NCBI GenBank assembly: GCA_052118425.1
Contig: JBQKHF010000012.1
Source of the DNA: Roseburia_C sp900315735
GTDB lineage: Bacteria > Bacillota > Clostridia > Lachnospirales > Lachnospiraceae
Length of the DNA stretch: 64,000 nucleotides
Reading direction: 5' to 3' (one strand)
Part shown: positions 1 to 7,382 of the stretch, piece after piece
How the letters are laid out: each line of letters starts with the position of its first letter
How positions within the stretch are numbered: the stretch's first letter is position 1
The notes under the pieces: generated by a model
Databases searched by the model: none
What the model was told of the DNA's origin: nothing
What the model saw: only the letters and a program-made list of their open reading frames with translations
Made by a program: the position numbers and the translations under genes

Positions 1-58
1 CGTCACGGATATCATATATGCTTCTGTCGATATCTTCTACATAGCTTTTCTCTTCCAT
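1..58 (-). CDS. sufB: SufB, Fe-S cluster assembly scaffold (N-terminal 19 residues only)
   Basis: Only the first 19 codons lie in the window; the gene runs off the left edge. The visible residues, MEEKSYVEDIDRSIYDIRD, match the conserved SufB N-terminus. The start codon is preceded by an AAGGA ribosome-binding site. It lies 12 bases downstream of sufC on the same strand, giving the usual clostridial order regulator-sufC-sufB. SufB forms the SufBC2D-type scaffold on which Fe-S clusters are built in the cytosol. The identification rests on a short stretch plus strong context. Confidence 0.85.
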   Translation of the reverse strand, partial: MEEKSYVEDIDRSIYDIRD

Positions 59-70
59 TCCTTACACTCC

Positions 71-814
71 TTACTCGTATTTTGCAAAACCATTCTCGTT
101 TACTTCATCAATCAGGGAAGCATCTGCTGTCTTAACAATATGTCCTTCCACCATGATGTGTGTGTAATCTACGTGTAATGCCTCTAAAATCTTGGTACTA
201 TGGGTAATAATCAAAAGGCTTCCCTTGCTGCTCTTCTGATATTCTTCAATTCCCTTTGATACGGTTCTTACTGCATCTACATCCAGTCCGGAATCGGTTT
301 CATCCAAAATCGCAAGTTCCGGTTTTAACATCAGCATCTGCAGGATTTCAGCTTTCTTCTTTTCGCCGCCGGAAAATCCTACATTCAAATCACGTTCTGC
401 ATAAGACGGATCCATCTGTAAAAGTTCCATTTTCTCTGCCAGTTCTTTCTTAAAATCATAGAAACGGACTCTCTTTCCGGTCTTCTGTTCCAATGCACTA
501 CGGATAAAGGAACTTAATGTAACGCCCGGTACTTCCAGCGGATTCTGGAAAGATAAGAACATGCCGCTCTTTGCACGCTCATTCACCGGCTCTCCGGTAA
601 TATTTTTTCCCTGAAAAAAGATTTCTCCACTCTCTACCTGATAACGTGGGTTACCAACCAATGTATAACCCAATGTGGATTTACCGGTTCCATTTGGTCC
701 CATCAGTACATGTGTCTCATGTCTTCCTATTTCAAGATTTACGTCATGTAAAATATGTTTTTCTTCTACACTGACATTCAGATTTTTAACCTCTAAAAGT
801 AATTCTTTGCTCAT
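71..814 (-). CDS. sufC: SufC, Fe-S assembly ATPase
   Basis: 247-residue ABC-type ATPase that drives conformational change in the SufBCD scaffold. Visible motifs are Walker A GPNGTGKST (39-47), the signature SGGEKKKAE (148 onward), Walker B LAILDETDSGLD (167-178) and the H-loop ITHSTK. The change of Walker B to LDETDSGLD is characteristic of SufC. I chose the start at 814 because AGGAGG lies at the right distance; an upstream in-frame ATG at 850 lacks a site and would add 12 unconserved residues. It follows the Rrf2 regulator by 53 bases and precedes sufB by 12, so the three are probably one operon. Confidence 0.95.
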   Translation of the reverse strand: MSKELLLEVKNLNVSVEEKHILHDVNLEIGRHETHVLMGPNGTGKSTLGYTLVGNPRYQVESGEIFFQGKNITGEPVNERAKSGMFLSFQNPLEVPGVTLSSFIRSALEQKTGKRVRFYDFKKELAEKMELLQMDPSYAERDLNVGFSGGEKKKAEILQMLMLKPELAILDETDSGLDVDAVRTVSKGIEEYQKSSKGSLLIITHSTKILEALHVDYTHIMVEGHIVKTADASLIDEVNENGFAKYE

Positions 815-867
815 TTTTCTTCCTCCTGCATCTATTCTTTTTCTCGGCAATCTATTGTGCCTGACTC

Positions 868-1383
868 TTATTCCGTCTTTTCTGTATTTTCCTTTTCTGT
901 GGCGTTCTTCTCTGCTGCTTTCTTTTCTGTTGTCTTCTTTTCTGCTGCTTTCTTTTCTGCTGCTTTCTTCTCCGCTTCCTGCTTCGACTGCAGAACATCT
1001 GCCAGCGTCATTTCATCAAAATATTTATCTATCAAATCTGCCAGCCCCTTCCAGATTGGAAGCGTACAGCAGGAATCTGATCTCTCACATGGCTCCTGGT
1101 CTTCTCTTAAGCAGGATACCGGTGCAAGCGTTCCCTCTGTCAGCCGCAGGATATCACCAACCCTGTATTCTTCCGGTTTCCGGTTCAGACGATAACCGCC
1201 CTTCTTGCCGCTGACTCCTTCTATCATATGTCCCTTGGAAAGAATGGTCGAAATACTCTCTAAATATTTCTGGGAAATGTTCAGTTTCTCGGCAATTCCT
1301 TTTAACGGAATATATTCTTCCGCATCATGCTCCGCCAGCTCGACCATGACCTTTAATGCATACCTTCCTTTGGTTGAAATCAT
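868..1383 (-). CDS. Rrf2/IscR-family transcriptional regulator with Lys/Ala/Glu tail
   Basis: 171 residues. The N-terminal winged helix begins MISTKGRYALKVM, the canonical Rrf2 start. It is followed by the recognition helix region (ISQKYLESI) and a cysteine cluster, CLREDQEPCERSDSCC, in the position where IscR-type proteins bind a [2Fe-2S] cluster. From about residue 138 the protein ends in a low-complexity tail of repeated AEKKAAEKK-type units, which the usual 135-150-residue family members lack. An ATG nine bases upstream (1392) is only one base from the AGGAGG and is less likely. As first gene before sufCB it most likely senses Fe-S status and controls this operon. Confidence 0.9.
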   Translation of the reverse strand: MISTKGRYALKVMVELAEHDAEEYIPLKGIAEKLNISQKYLESISTILSKGHMIEGVSGKKGGYRLNRKPEEYRVGDILRLTEGTLAPVSCLREDQEPCERSDSCCTLPIWKGLADLIDKYFDEMTLADVLQSKQEAEKKAAEKKAAEKKTTEKKAAEKNATEKENTEKTE

Positions 1384-1409
1384 GCTCTGCATTCCTCCTT
1401 TTCTGGTTC

Positions 1410-1453
1410 ATTCGCATCATATACCCATTCGCCTACTATGTCAATGGGCGAAT
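1410..1453 (-). promoter_or_regulatory. Promoter and probable Rrf2 operator of the suf operon
   Basis: On the minus strand TTGACA (1439-1444) and TATGAT (1416-1421) are separated by 17 bases, a near-consensus housekeeping promoter. An inverted repeat ATTCGCC / GGCGAAT (1427-1433 and 1447-1453) brackets the -35 box, and a third ATTCGC half-site lies at 1410-1415 beside the -10 box. The arrangement suggests autorepression by the Rrf2 protein; the binding is inferred, the boxes and repeats are seen. Confidence 0.7.
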
Positions 1454-1461
1454 CGGTTTTC

Positions 1462-1527
1462 GTTTGTTCTTTTCGGGGAACAAACCTACTACAAGAAACA
1501 CACTTGGCGATTTTCTCGAGTTACCGC
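1462..1527. repeat. Short palindromic dispersed repeat, copy S1 (degenerate), with adjacent hairpin
   Basis: A perfect hairpin (GTTTGTTC / GAACAAAC, 1462-1485) abuts a degenerate copy of the dispersed repeat found at 5469, 8194, 23890, 26488 and 34721. The recognisable parts are CTACTAC-AGAAACAC, then TTTTCTCGAGTTACCGC, leading into an A-tract. Like most copies it lies just beyond the terminator of a minus-strand operon, here the toxin-antitoxin pair. Confidence 0.55.
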
Positions 1528-1588
1528 AAAAAAAGAAGCACATCCTATAAAATCTATGGAATACTCCACAAATTTTATTGGATGTGCT
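1528..1588 (-). terminator. Terminator of the toxin-antitoxin operon
   Basis: On the minus strand AGCACATCC plus an ATAAAAT stretch pairs with its complement (1537-1553 with about 1572-1588), one mismatch, followed by TTCTTTTTTT. It lies about 45 bases after the antitoxin stop codon. Confidence 0.85.
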
Positions 1589-1633
1589 CATTTCATCTTT
1601 TCACGCTTTTAATTATTCTATTCTAATTACTCT

Positions 1634-2665
1634 TTATTCTATTTGCAGATGCTTTGCATATTCAAAAGATATTATATCCTTAAATGCAGTCTTCTCATAT
1701 GCTTCTTCTTTATGCATAAATGCAACAATTTCTGTTTTCGACATACTTCCTAACTTTTCTATTACCGTATCAAGAATCTTCCTGTCATCTTCTGTAAGCG
1801 TCTTATACGTTGTTGGCTCTGATAAAGAAAAATAATATCCATTCCCTTCTCCTATGTCTACTTCTTCACATGGCACATCTTTCAAATCAATAATTGCATT
1901 ATGTCCCACCGGTACCGCTCCCATCGGAAGTGCCTGATACACCAGTCCTGTCATTGCAAAGCTTCTTCTTTTATAAGAAAGAGCATCTGCATACCATAAA
2001 AGTTTCATAAGTTTTACTTTATAAAGGTTTCTGATTTTTGAAGATGCTGCAAAATAGCGGATAACATCCACCACTTTATCCAATGATAATTCTGTATTTC
2101 CATGAAGCATCTTATTTCCAGCATATCCGGCATAATCTGCCTCAATGACTTTTTTCAAATAAATGTCCTTGTTCTTCTCATATAACCGTGTTGCTGCTTC
2201 AAAATATTTCTTATAGGCAGTCTCAGACAAATGTTCCTTTGCATCCGCCAACAATGCCAGAAACCATTCCGGATCCTGTCCGATTTTTCTTAAAATCGTA
2301 TCGTGTGCCCGATCCTGCACCTGATGACTTTCATAACGAGTGATTGTCTTAGCTCCCCATCCCAGTAAAACACATAAATCACTCTGGGTGATTCCATATT
2401 TCAGGCGGATTGCCACTATCTCTTCCGATGTCAAAAGTCCCTGTTTTCTTCGGTATGCATTCTTTAACCGAATATCATTTTCCTGTATCTGTGATTCTTC
2501 CATATACAGTTCCTCTGCATTCTCGCAAAGCAGATAGGATGCTTCATAATCAACCTTACTGTTTTTAAATGTAGCCGTCTCCTCTACCAGAACTGTTTTC
2601 ACTTCATGTTCTTCCATACAACACGGACATAACCGTTTTTCACTTTTTACAATCTTCATATCCAT
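1634..2665 (-). CDS. MqsA-like antitoxin with C-terminal Panacea (DUF4065) domain
   Basis: 343 residues with three parts. Residues 11-50 are a reduced zinc-finger region (CPCC near 13-16 and a single later Cys), reminiscent of the MqsA/YgiT finger but lacking the full second half. Residues about 78-130 are a helix-turn-helix resembling MqsA (LTSEEIVAIRLKYGITQSD, then WGAKTITRYE). From about residue 190 comes a Panacea/SocA-type domain (VVDVIRYFAAS, KLMKLLWYADAL, VYQALPMGAVP). Known Panacea-domain proteins neutralise many unrelated toxins. It follows the putative toxin by 11 bases, the toxin-first order of mqsRA. The start has GGAGGTG seven bases upstream. The helix-turn-helix probably binds the palindrome before the toxin gene. 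Confidence 0.8.
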   Translation of the reverse strand: MDMKIVKSEKRLCPCCMEEHEVKTVLVEETATFKNSKVDYEASYLLCENAEELYMEESQIQENDIRLKNAYRRKQGLLTSEEIVAIRLKYGITQSDLCVLLGWGAKTITRYESHQVQDRAHDTILRKIGQDPEWFLALLADAKEHLSETAYKKYFEAATRLYEKNKDIYLKKVIEADYAGYAGNKMLHGNTELSLDKVVDVIRYFAASSKIRNLYKVKLMKLLWYADALSYKRRSFAMTGLVYQALPMGAVPVGHNAIIDLKDVPCEEVDIGEGNGYYFSLSEPTTYKTLTEDDRKILDTVIEKLGSMSKTEIVAFMHKEEAYEKTAFKDIISFEYAKHLQIE

Positions 2666-2676
2666 GAAAACACCTC

Positions 2677-3126
2677 CTAATTTTCTTTATACGGAAACAT
2701 ATCTGTAGTAAACGGTTTCTCTGCAAAATGAAATGACATCACAAACGTTGTGGTATTTCCATTTAATCCTAATAGTTCCACTCTTATTTTAATATATACA
2801 TCCTGCATACCATTATAAACTTTTCCAAATTCCCGCATTTCACTTCTTTTGGGAAATCTAAGATCCTGAACCGTTCTCATATACTCTTCTACAGTCAGCG
2901 TTTTTAATTCCCGTTTCAATGCATCCACCGGATTTTCATCCGGAAATAATGTATCTACTGTATACTGGTTGGTATATTTTTCATCTCTCTGTTTATCCAC
3001 TAGCCGTCTCGCCTGAAATGTAATCTGTGCATCATGGTCTAATGCATATTTAAGCTTTTGCAGATAAGTATTCACTTCAAGCTTTGATTCGATTCTGGAC
3101 TTTGTATTATCTTTTGAATCTTTCAT
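2677..3126 (-). CDS. Putative MqsR-like toxin
   Basis: 149 residues and first gene of the pair. The C-terminal half carries the spacing of conserved MqsR features: an LTVEEYMRTV stretch, then QDVYIKIRVELL, then FVMSFHF. In MqsR the corresponding segment forms the beta-sheet of an RelE-like mRNA interferase. The N-terminal third is longer than in MqsR and basic. The resemblance is by eye and weak; location directly before a Panacea-domain antitoxin, under an operator-bearing promoter, is the stronger argument. GGAGGGG precedes the start by four bases. The alternative is a toxin of another fold, since Panacea antitoxins pair with many types. Confidence 0.6.
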   Translation of the reverse strand: MKDSKDNTKSRIESKLEVNTYLQKLKYALDHDAQITFQARRLVDKQRDEKYTNQYTVDTLFPDENPVDALKRELKTLTVEEYMRTVQDLRFPKRSEMREFGKVYNGMQDVYIKIRVELLGLNGNTTTFVMSFHFAEKPFTTDMFPYKEN

Positions 3127-3143
3127 AACCCCTCCTGCTTATA

Positions 3144-3190
3144 GTATCAATTGATACCTTTATTATAAATGTAAAAAACTAAAAAGTCAA
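3144..3190 (-). promoter_or_regulatory. Promoter and palindromic operator of the toxin-antitoxin pair
   Basis: TTGACT (3185-3190), a 17-base spacer and TATAAT (3162-3167) form a near-perfect promoter on the minus strand. The perfect 14-base palindrome GTATCAATTGATAC (3144-3157) lies four bases after the -10 box, over the expected transcription start. A repressor bound there would block initiation, as expected for antitoxin autoregulation. Confidence 0.85.
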
Positions 3191-3195
3191 ATCAA

Positions 3196-3266
3196 ATAAA
3201 AAAAACGTCACCCAACACATTTCACTGATAAATATTACCAATGACACAATGCATTTAGTGACGTTT
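3196..3266 (-). terminator. Terminator after tpiA
   Basis: On the minus strand AAACGTCAC and GTGACGTTT (ends 3258-3266 and 3203-3211) pair across a loop of about 46 bases and are followed by a run of eight T. The large loop is unusual, but the position just after tpiA and the T-tract fit an intrinsic terminator. Confidence 0.7.
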
Positions 3267-3302
3267 CTTATTTCTTATAAAAATATACTATTTTTCAAAA
3301 GC

Positions 3303-4055
3303 TTATTTATTGTAATTTACAATCTTTCCGAAGTCAGCCTTTAAGGAAGCGCCTCCTACCAGGCCACCGTCGATATCAGCTTTTGCGAACAGCTCTGCTG
3401 CATTTCCTGCATTTACAGATCCGCCGTACTGGATACGGATAGACTCAGCTGTTGCTTCATCATATACTTCACGGATGCATGCACGAATTGCGCCACAAAC
3501 TTCTTCTGCCTGATCAGAAGTAGCTGTTTCACCAGTTCCGATTGCCCAGATTGGCTCGTAAGCGATAACTGCTGTTGCAGCCTGCTCTGCGGTTACGTTC
3601 TGGAATGCAATCTTAATCTGCATACGAATCCAGTCAAGGTAGATACCCTGTTTTCTCTGTGTTAAAGTCTCTCCACAGCAGATGATTGGTGTAATACCAT
3701 GTTCGAAAGCTTTTAATACTTTCTTATTTACAGTCTCATCTGTCTCTGCGAAGTACTCTCTTCTCTCAGAATGTCCTAATACAACGTATTTTACGCCAGC
3801 GTCTGTAAGCATTGCCGGAGAGATTTCTCCTGTGTATGCTCCGCTCTCTTCAAAATACATATTCTCTGCACCGATGCAGATGTTAGAACCTTTTGCTGCT
3901 TCCATTGCTGGAATAATATCAATTGCTGGTACGCAGAATACTACATCTACGTCTTCGTTTGCTACTAATGGTTTTAATTCATTTACCAGTGCAACTGCCT
4001 CGCTAGGAGTTTTATTCATTTTCCAGTTGCCGGCAATAATTTTCTTTCTTGCCAT
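3303..4055 (-). CDS. tpiA: Triosephosphate isomerase
   Basis: 250 residues, the normal length. It interconverts dihydroxyacetone phosphate and glyceraldehyde 3-phosphate. Catalytic residues are visible: Lys12 in NWKMN, His95 in LGHSERR and Glu167 in AYEPIWAIGTG; the phosphate-binding loop YGGSV is near residue 210. The start at 4055 gives the conserved N-terminus MARKKIIAGNWKMN with GAAGGA upstream; an in-frame ATG at 4100 would add 15 unconserved residues. It is the last gene of the gap-pgk-tpiA cluster, 66 bases after pgk. Confidence 0.98.
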   Translation of the reverse strand: MARKKIIAGNWKMNKTPSEAVALVNELKPLVANEDVDVVFCVPAIDIIPAMEAAKGSNICIGAENMYFEESGAYTGEISPAMLTDAGVKYVVLGHSERREYFAETDETVNKKVLKAFEHGITPIICCGETLTQRKQGIYLDWIRMQIKIAFQNVTAEQAATAVIAYEPIWAIGTGETATSDQAEEVCGAIRACIREVYDEATAESIRIQYGGSVNAGNAAELFAKADIDGGLVGGASLKADFGKIVNYNK

Positions 4056-4121
4056 TTTAAAATGTCCTTCTTTCTTAAATATATAAGCGTTTGCCTGCAC
4101 GCAGGCATATGCTTTGATTAC

Positions 4122-5333
4122 TTATTTATCGTTTGCTGCTGCAACACCTGGAAGCTCTTTACCCTCTAAGAACTCTAAGGATGCTCCACCACCTGTTGAG
4201 ATGTGGCTCATCTTGTCACCGAATCCAAGCTGGTTAACTGCTGCTGCAGAATCTCCACCACCGATGATGGTTGTTGCATCTGTATCAGCTAAAGCTTTTG
4301 CTACAGCGATAGTACCTGCTGCAAGAGTTGGGTTCTCGAATACACCCATAGGTCCGTTCCAAACAACAGTCTTAGCAGTCTTAACAGCATCTGCGAAAAG
4401 AGCCTGTGTCTTAGGTCCGATATCACAGCCTTCTCTGTCTGCCGGCATCTTGTCTGCATCATATGTTTCTACTTCAACTGGAGCATCGATAGGATTTGGG
4501 AAATCTTTGATAGTTACAGCATCTACCGGAAGAAGAAGTTTCTTTCCAAGTTTCTCTGCCTTTGCCATCATTTCTTTACAATAATCAATCTTAGTATCAT
4601 CTACTAAAGAGATTCCGATTTCATATCCTTTTGCTTTTAAGAATGTGTAAGCCATACCACCACCGATGATTAAGGTATCACATTTCTCAAGTAAGTTATT
4701 GATTACGTTTAATTTATCAGCAACTTTTGCACCACCAAGGATTGCAACGAATGGTCTTACCGGATTCTCTACTGCATTTCCAAGGAAGTCGATTTCTTTC
4801 TGCATTAAGTATCCAACTACTGCAGTGTCAACTAACTGTGCAACACCTACGTTAGAACAATGCGCTCTGTGAGCTGTTCCGAATGCATCATTTACAAATA
4901 CATCACAGATAGAAGCAAGGTCTTTAGAGAAAGCTTCTCCGTTCTTTGTCTCTTCTGGTCTGAAACGTGTATTCTCAAGTAAGATAACATCGCCATCGTT
5001 CATAGCTGCTACTGCTGCTCTTACGTTCTCACCAACAACTTCAGGGTCAACAACGAATTTAACTTCCTGTCCTAATAACTCTGTAAGTCTTGCTGCTACT
5101 GGTGCAAGAGTTTTGGTCTGTTTGTCTTCTTCTGTTTTTACTTTTCCTAAATGGGAGCAAAGGATAACCTTTCCACCATCAGCGATTAATTTCTTGATTG
5201 TAGGAAGAGCTGCAACCAGACGGTTCTCGTCTGTAATCTTTCCTTCTTTTAATGGTACGTTGAAATCACATCTGCAAAGAACACGAAGTCCTTTTACATT
5301 AATATCATCTATAGATTTTTTATTTAATGACAT
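4122..5333 (-). CDS. pgk: Phosphoglycerate kinase
   Basis: 403 residues. It makes ATP from 1,3-bisphosphoglycerate. The N-terminal substrate domain shows RCDFNVPL and the C-terminal nucleotide domain shows GGGDSAAAVNQLG and STGGGASLEFLEG, all family hallmarks. AAAGGAG precedes the ATG. It lies between gap and tpiA on the same strand; a hairpin terminator in the gap-pgk interval probably lowers pgk-tpiA expression relative to gap. Confidence 0.98.
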   Translation of the reverse strand: MSLNKKSIDDINVKGLRVLCRCDFNVPLKEGKITDENRLVAALPTIKKLIADGGKVILCSHLGKVKTEEDKQTKTLAPVAARLTELLGQEVKFVVDPEVVGENVRAAVAAMNDGDVILLENTRFRPEETKNGEAFSKDLASICDVFVNDAFGTAHRAHCSNVGVAQLVDTAVVGYLMQKEIDFLGNAVENPVRPFVAILGGAKVADKLNVINNLLEKCDTLIIGGGMAYTFLKAKGYEIGISLVDDTKIDYCKEMMAKAEKLGKKLLLPVDAVTIKDFPNPIDAPVEVETYDADKMPADREGCDIGPKTQALFADAVKTAKTVVWNGPMGVFENPTLAAGTIAVAKALADTDATTIIGGGDSAAAVNQLGFGDKMSHISTGGGASLEFLEGKELPGVAAANDK

Positions 5334-5365
5334 ATTAAGTAGTCTCCTTTATATTTTATTTCCAA

Positions 5366-5401
5366 TAGTAAGAAAGAGCCCGGTCCCAAAAGACCGGACC
5401 C
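5366..5401 (-). terminator. Hairpin between gap and pgk
   Basis: GGGTCCGGTC and GACCGGGCTC (minus strand) form a 10-pair stem with a short loop, followed by TTTCTTACT. I see no convincing separate promoter for pgk after it, so it is probably a leaky or processing site that sets the gap to pgk-tpiA ratio. Confidence 0.75.
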
Positions 5402-5468
5402 TTTTCCTGAGTCTTATCTGCACTCTGGCAGCCTGTCGCTTAAAAAAGTAGTCTACCGTGCAGTGATT

Positions 5469-5511
5469 GTTCGTTAAACTACGGGAAACACGCTTTGCGG
5501 GTTTCTCTCGT
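5469..5511. repeat. Short palindromic dispersed repeat, copy S2
   Basis: The core AACTACGGGAAACACGC-TTT-GCGGGTTTCTC forms a hairpin (GGAAAC with GTTTCT, CGC with GCG, flanked by ACG and CGT). It ends three bases before the gap stop codon (minus strand), so a gap transcript carries it immediately after the coding region. Confidence 0.7.
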
Positions 5512-5514
5512 AAA

Positions 5515-6531
5515 TTATGCTAACTCGCTGAAGTATTTGATTGTACGAACCATCTGGGATGTGTAGCTGTTTTCGTTATCATACCAAGAAACAACCTGTA
5601 CTTCGTACTGATCATCAGATACCTGGTTAACCATGGTCTGTGTTGCATCGAACAGAGAACCAAATCTCATTCCAACGATATCAGAAGATACGATTTCGTC
5701 TTCGTTGTATCCGAAGGACTCGTTAGCTGCTGCTTTCATAGCTGCATTGATATCTTCTTTTGTAACGCCAGCTTTCTTAACAACTGCTGTTAAGATTGTT
5801 GTAGATCCTGTAGGGGTTGGAACACGCTGAGCAGATCCGATTAATTTTCCGTTCAGTTCTGGGATAACAAGTCCGATAGCTTTTGCTGCACCAGTGCTGT
5901 TTGGAACGATGTTTACTGCTGCTGCACGAGATCTTCTTAAGTCACCTTTTCTCTGTGGTCCGTCAAGAGTCATCTGATCACCTGTGTAAGCATGGATTGT
6001 TACCATGATACCAGACTGGATTGGAGCATATTTGTTTAATGCATCAGCCATAGGCGCTAAGCAGTTTGTTGTACAAGAAGCTGCTGAAATGATTGTATCA
6101 GATGCTTTTAATGTCTCATGGTTTGTGTTGTATACGATTGTAGGAAGGTCATTACCTGCTGGAGCAGAAATAACAACTTTACGAGCGCCTGCATTGATGT
6201 GTGCCTGTGCTTTTTCTTTGCTTGTATAGAAACCTGAACACTCTAATACAACGTCAACTTTTAATTCACCCCATGGGCAGTTGTTTGCATCTGGGAATGC
6301 GTAGATTTTGATTTCTTTTCCACATACGATGATAGAATCATCTGTGCTGGATACTTCATCAGCATGCTCATATTTACCCTGAGAAGAATCATATTTTAAC
6401 AAGTGTGCTAACATTTTAGGGCTTGTTAAATCGTTGATTGCTACTACTTCGTATCCTTCAGCACCAAACATCTGTCTGAATGCCAGACGACCAATACGGC
6501 CGAATCCATTAATTGCTACTCTTACTGCCAT
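5515..6531 (-). CDS. gap: Glyceraldehyde-3-phosphate dehydrogenase, NAD-type
   Basis: 338 residues. It oxidises glyceraldehyde 3-phosphate to 1,3-bisphosphoglycerate. The N-terminal Rossmann motif is INGFGRIGR, Asp34 in AINDL indicates NAD rather than NADP preference, the catalytic Cys153 lies in ASCTTNC and its partner is His180. TAGGAGG precedes the start. It is the promoter-proximal gene of the gap-pgk-tpiA cluster. Confidence 0.98.
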   Translation of the reverse strand: MAVRVAINGFGRIGRLAFRQMFGAEGYEVVAINDLTSPKMLAHLLKYDSSQGKYEHADEVSSTDDSIIVCGKEIKIYAFPDANNCPWGELKVDVVLECSGFYTSKEKAQAHINAGARKVVISAPAGNDLPTIVYNTNHETLKASDTIISAASCTTNCLAPMADALNKYAPIQSGIMVTIHAYTGDQMTLDGPQRKGDLRRSRAAAVNIVPNSTGAAKAIGLVIPELNGKLIGSAQRVPTPTGSTTILTAVVKKAGVTKEDINAAMKAAANESFGYNEDEIVSSDIVGMRFGSLFDATQTMVNQVSDDQYEVQVVSWYDNENSYTSQMVRTIKYFSELA

Positions 6532-6571
6532 TATTAATTCCTCCTAGAAATTTAATATAAAATATCTTTAT

Positions 6572-6625
6572 TTGGGATTGTACCCAATCTGGTATTATTC
6601 TAACCAATTTTTGTCGAAAGTTCAA
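6572..6625 (-). promoter_or_regulatory. Promoter and possible operator of gap
   Basis: TTGAAC (6620-6625), 17 bases and TAGAAT (6597-6602) form a housekeeping promoter on the minus strand. Nine bases downstream is an inverted repeat, TTGGG-6-CCCAA (6572-6587), placed where a repressor would block elongation. The repressor is not in this window; identity is unknown. Confidence 0.65.
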
Positions 6626-6832
6626 GTAGTTCCCATCACTTTGTTAATTTTTTCACTATTTTTATTTCTTCTTTCTCATTTTCAAACAAATGTTACAATA
6701 GCTTTTCCATTTTTCACACTGTCTTTTGACAGATTGTCAAATTTCTATTATAGTATTCTGTGTATTATATACAAAGATTTTACTATACTTGTGAAAATGT
6801 AACATTTTTCTTAGTAGAAATGTGTAAACACT

Positions 6833-7352
6833 GGGTAAGGTTTGTGCAATATGTAGGGGAAAGGAATAGGAAAGCTTCTTCCCGAAAACACTGGAACGTT
6901 TATGATGTGAGAATCCGCAGCACTTCACGGGCAGTATTTTTCTTGAAATTAGGCTGTCTTTCCGGTTGCTTTGACCGGATACTGCTTTTGTCTGCCAGCA
7001 GCGGATACCACACTTTGTCCGAAGGGACTCTAAGAATTCCTACAAGGATATTTAATTTGCGGCAACCGGCACAAATTCATATCCATATTCAGATTGTGCC
7101 TCGCTGGTACATCCATGTACCAGCGTTGCCGGGGTGAAAAAGGAATTCTAAGAGTCCCTAACAGACACCGCTCACGGTATCCGCATGCTGGCAGACCAAA
7201 TGCAGTATACTGTCAAACATTGGAAAGACTGCTTATTATAAAAGAAAGAAAAATACTGCAGGTTGAAGTGCCGGATTCTTGCATACAAACGTCCCGGTGC
7301 TTTTGGGAAGAAGCTTTCTCATCCAGTTCACCCACCTGCACAACCTTACCCA
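6833..7352. repeat. Long structured inverted-repeat element E1 (about 520 bp), upstream of hisJ
   Basis: The interval between gap and hisJ (6532-7382) holds no gene. Most of it is one imperfect inverted repeat with arms of about 230-250 bases: GGGTAAGG, GAAAGCTTCTTCCC, CAGTATTTTTCTT, CTGTCTTTCC, TCTGCCAGCA and GGGACTCTAAGAATTCC on the left all recur in inverted form on the right, ending CCTTACCC at 7344-7351. The tip is a three-way junction: GGCAAC (7061-7066) with GTTGCC (7125-7130) enclosing hairpin A (GGCACAA / TTGTGCC) and hairpin B (7103-7124, 10-pair palindrome). The same tip occurs at 8266-8531 and 23463-23832. It ends 31 bases before the hisJ start. I see no protein-coding sequence in it. 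Confidence 0.85.
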
Positions 7353-7382
7353 CCATACACCATCCACAGAAAGGAGCACACT

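Noticed and set aside
675..1214. Plus-strand open frames opposite the Rrf2 gene
   Set aside because: They are the reverse reading of the low-complexity tail, rich in Ser/Phe/Leu, with no ribosome-binding site.
6833..7382. E1 as a T-box or histidine attenuator of hisJ
   Set aside because: No AGGGTGGNACCGCG-like T-box, no run of His codons and no T-tract terminator before hisJ.
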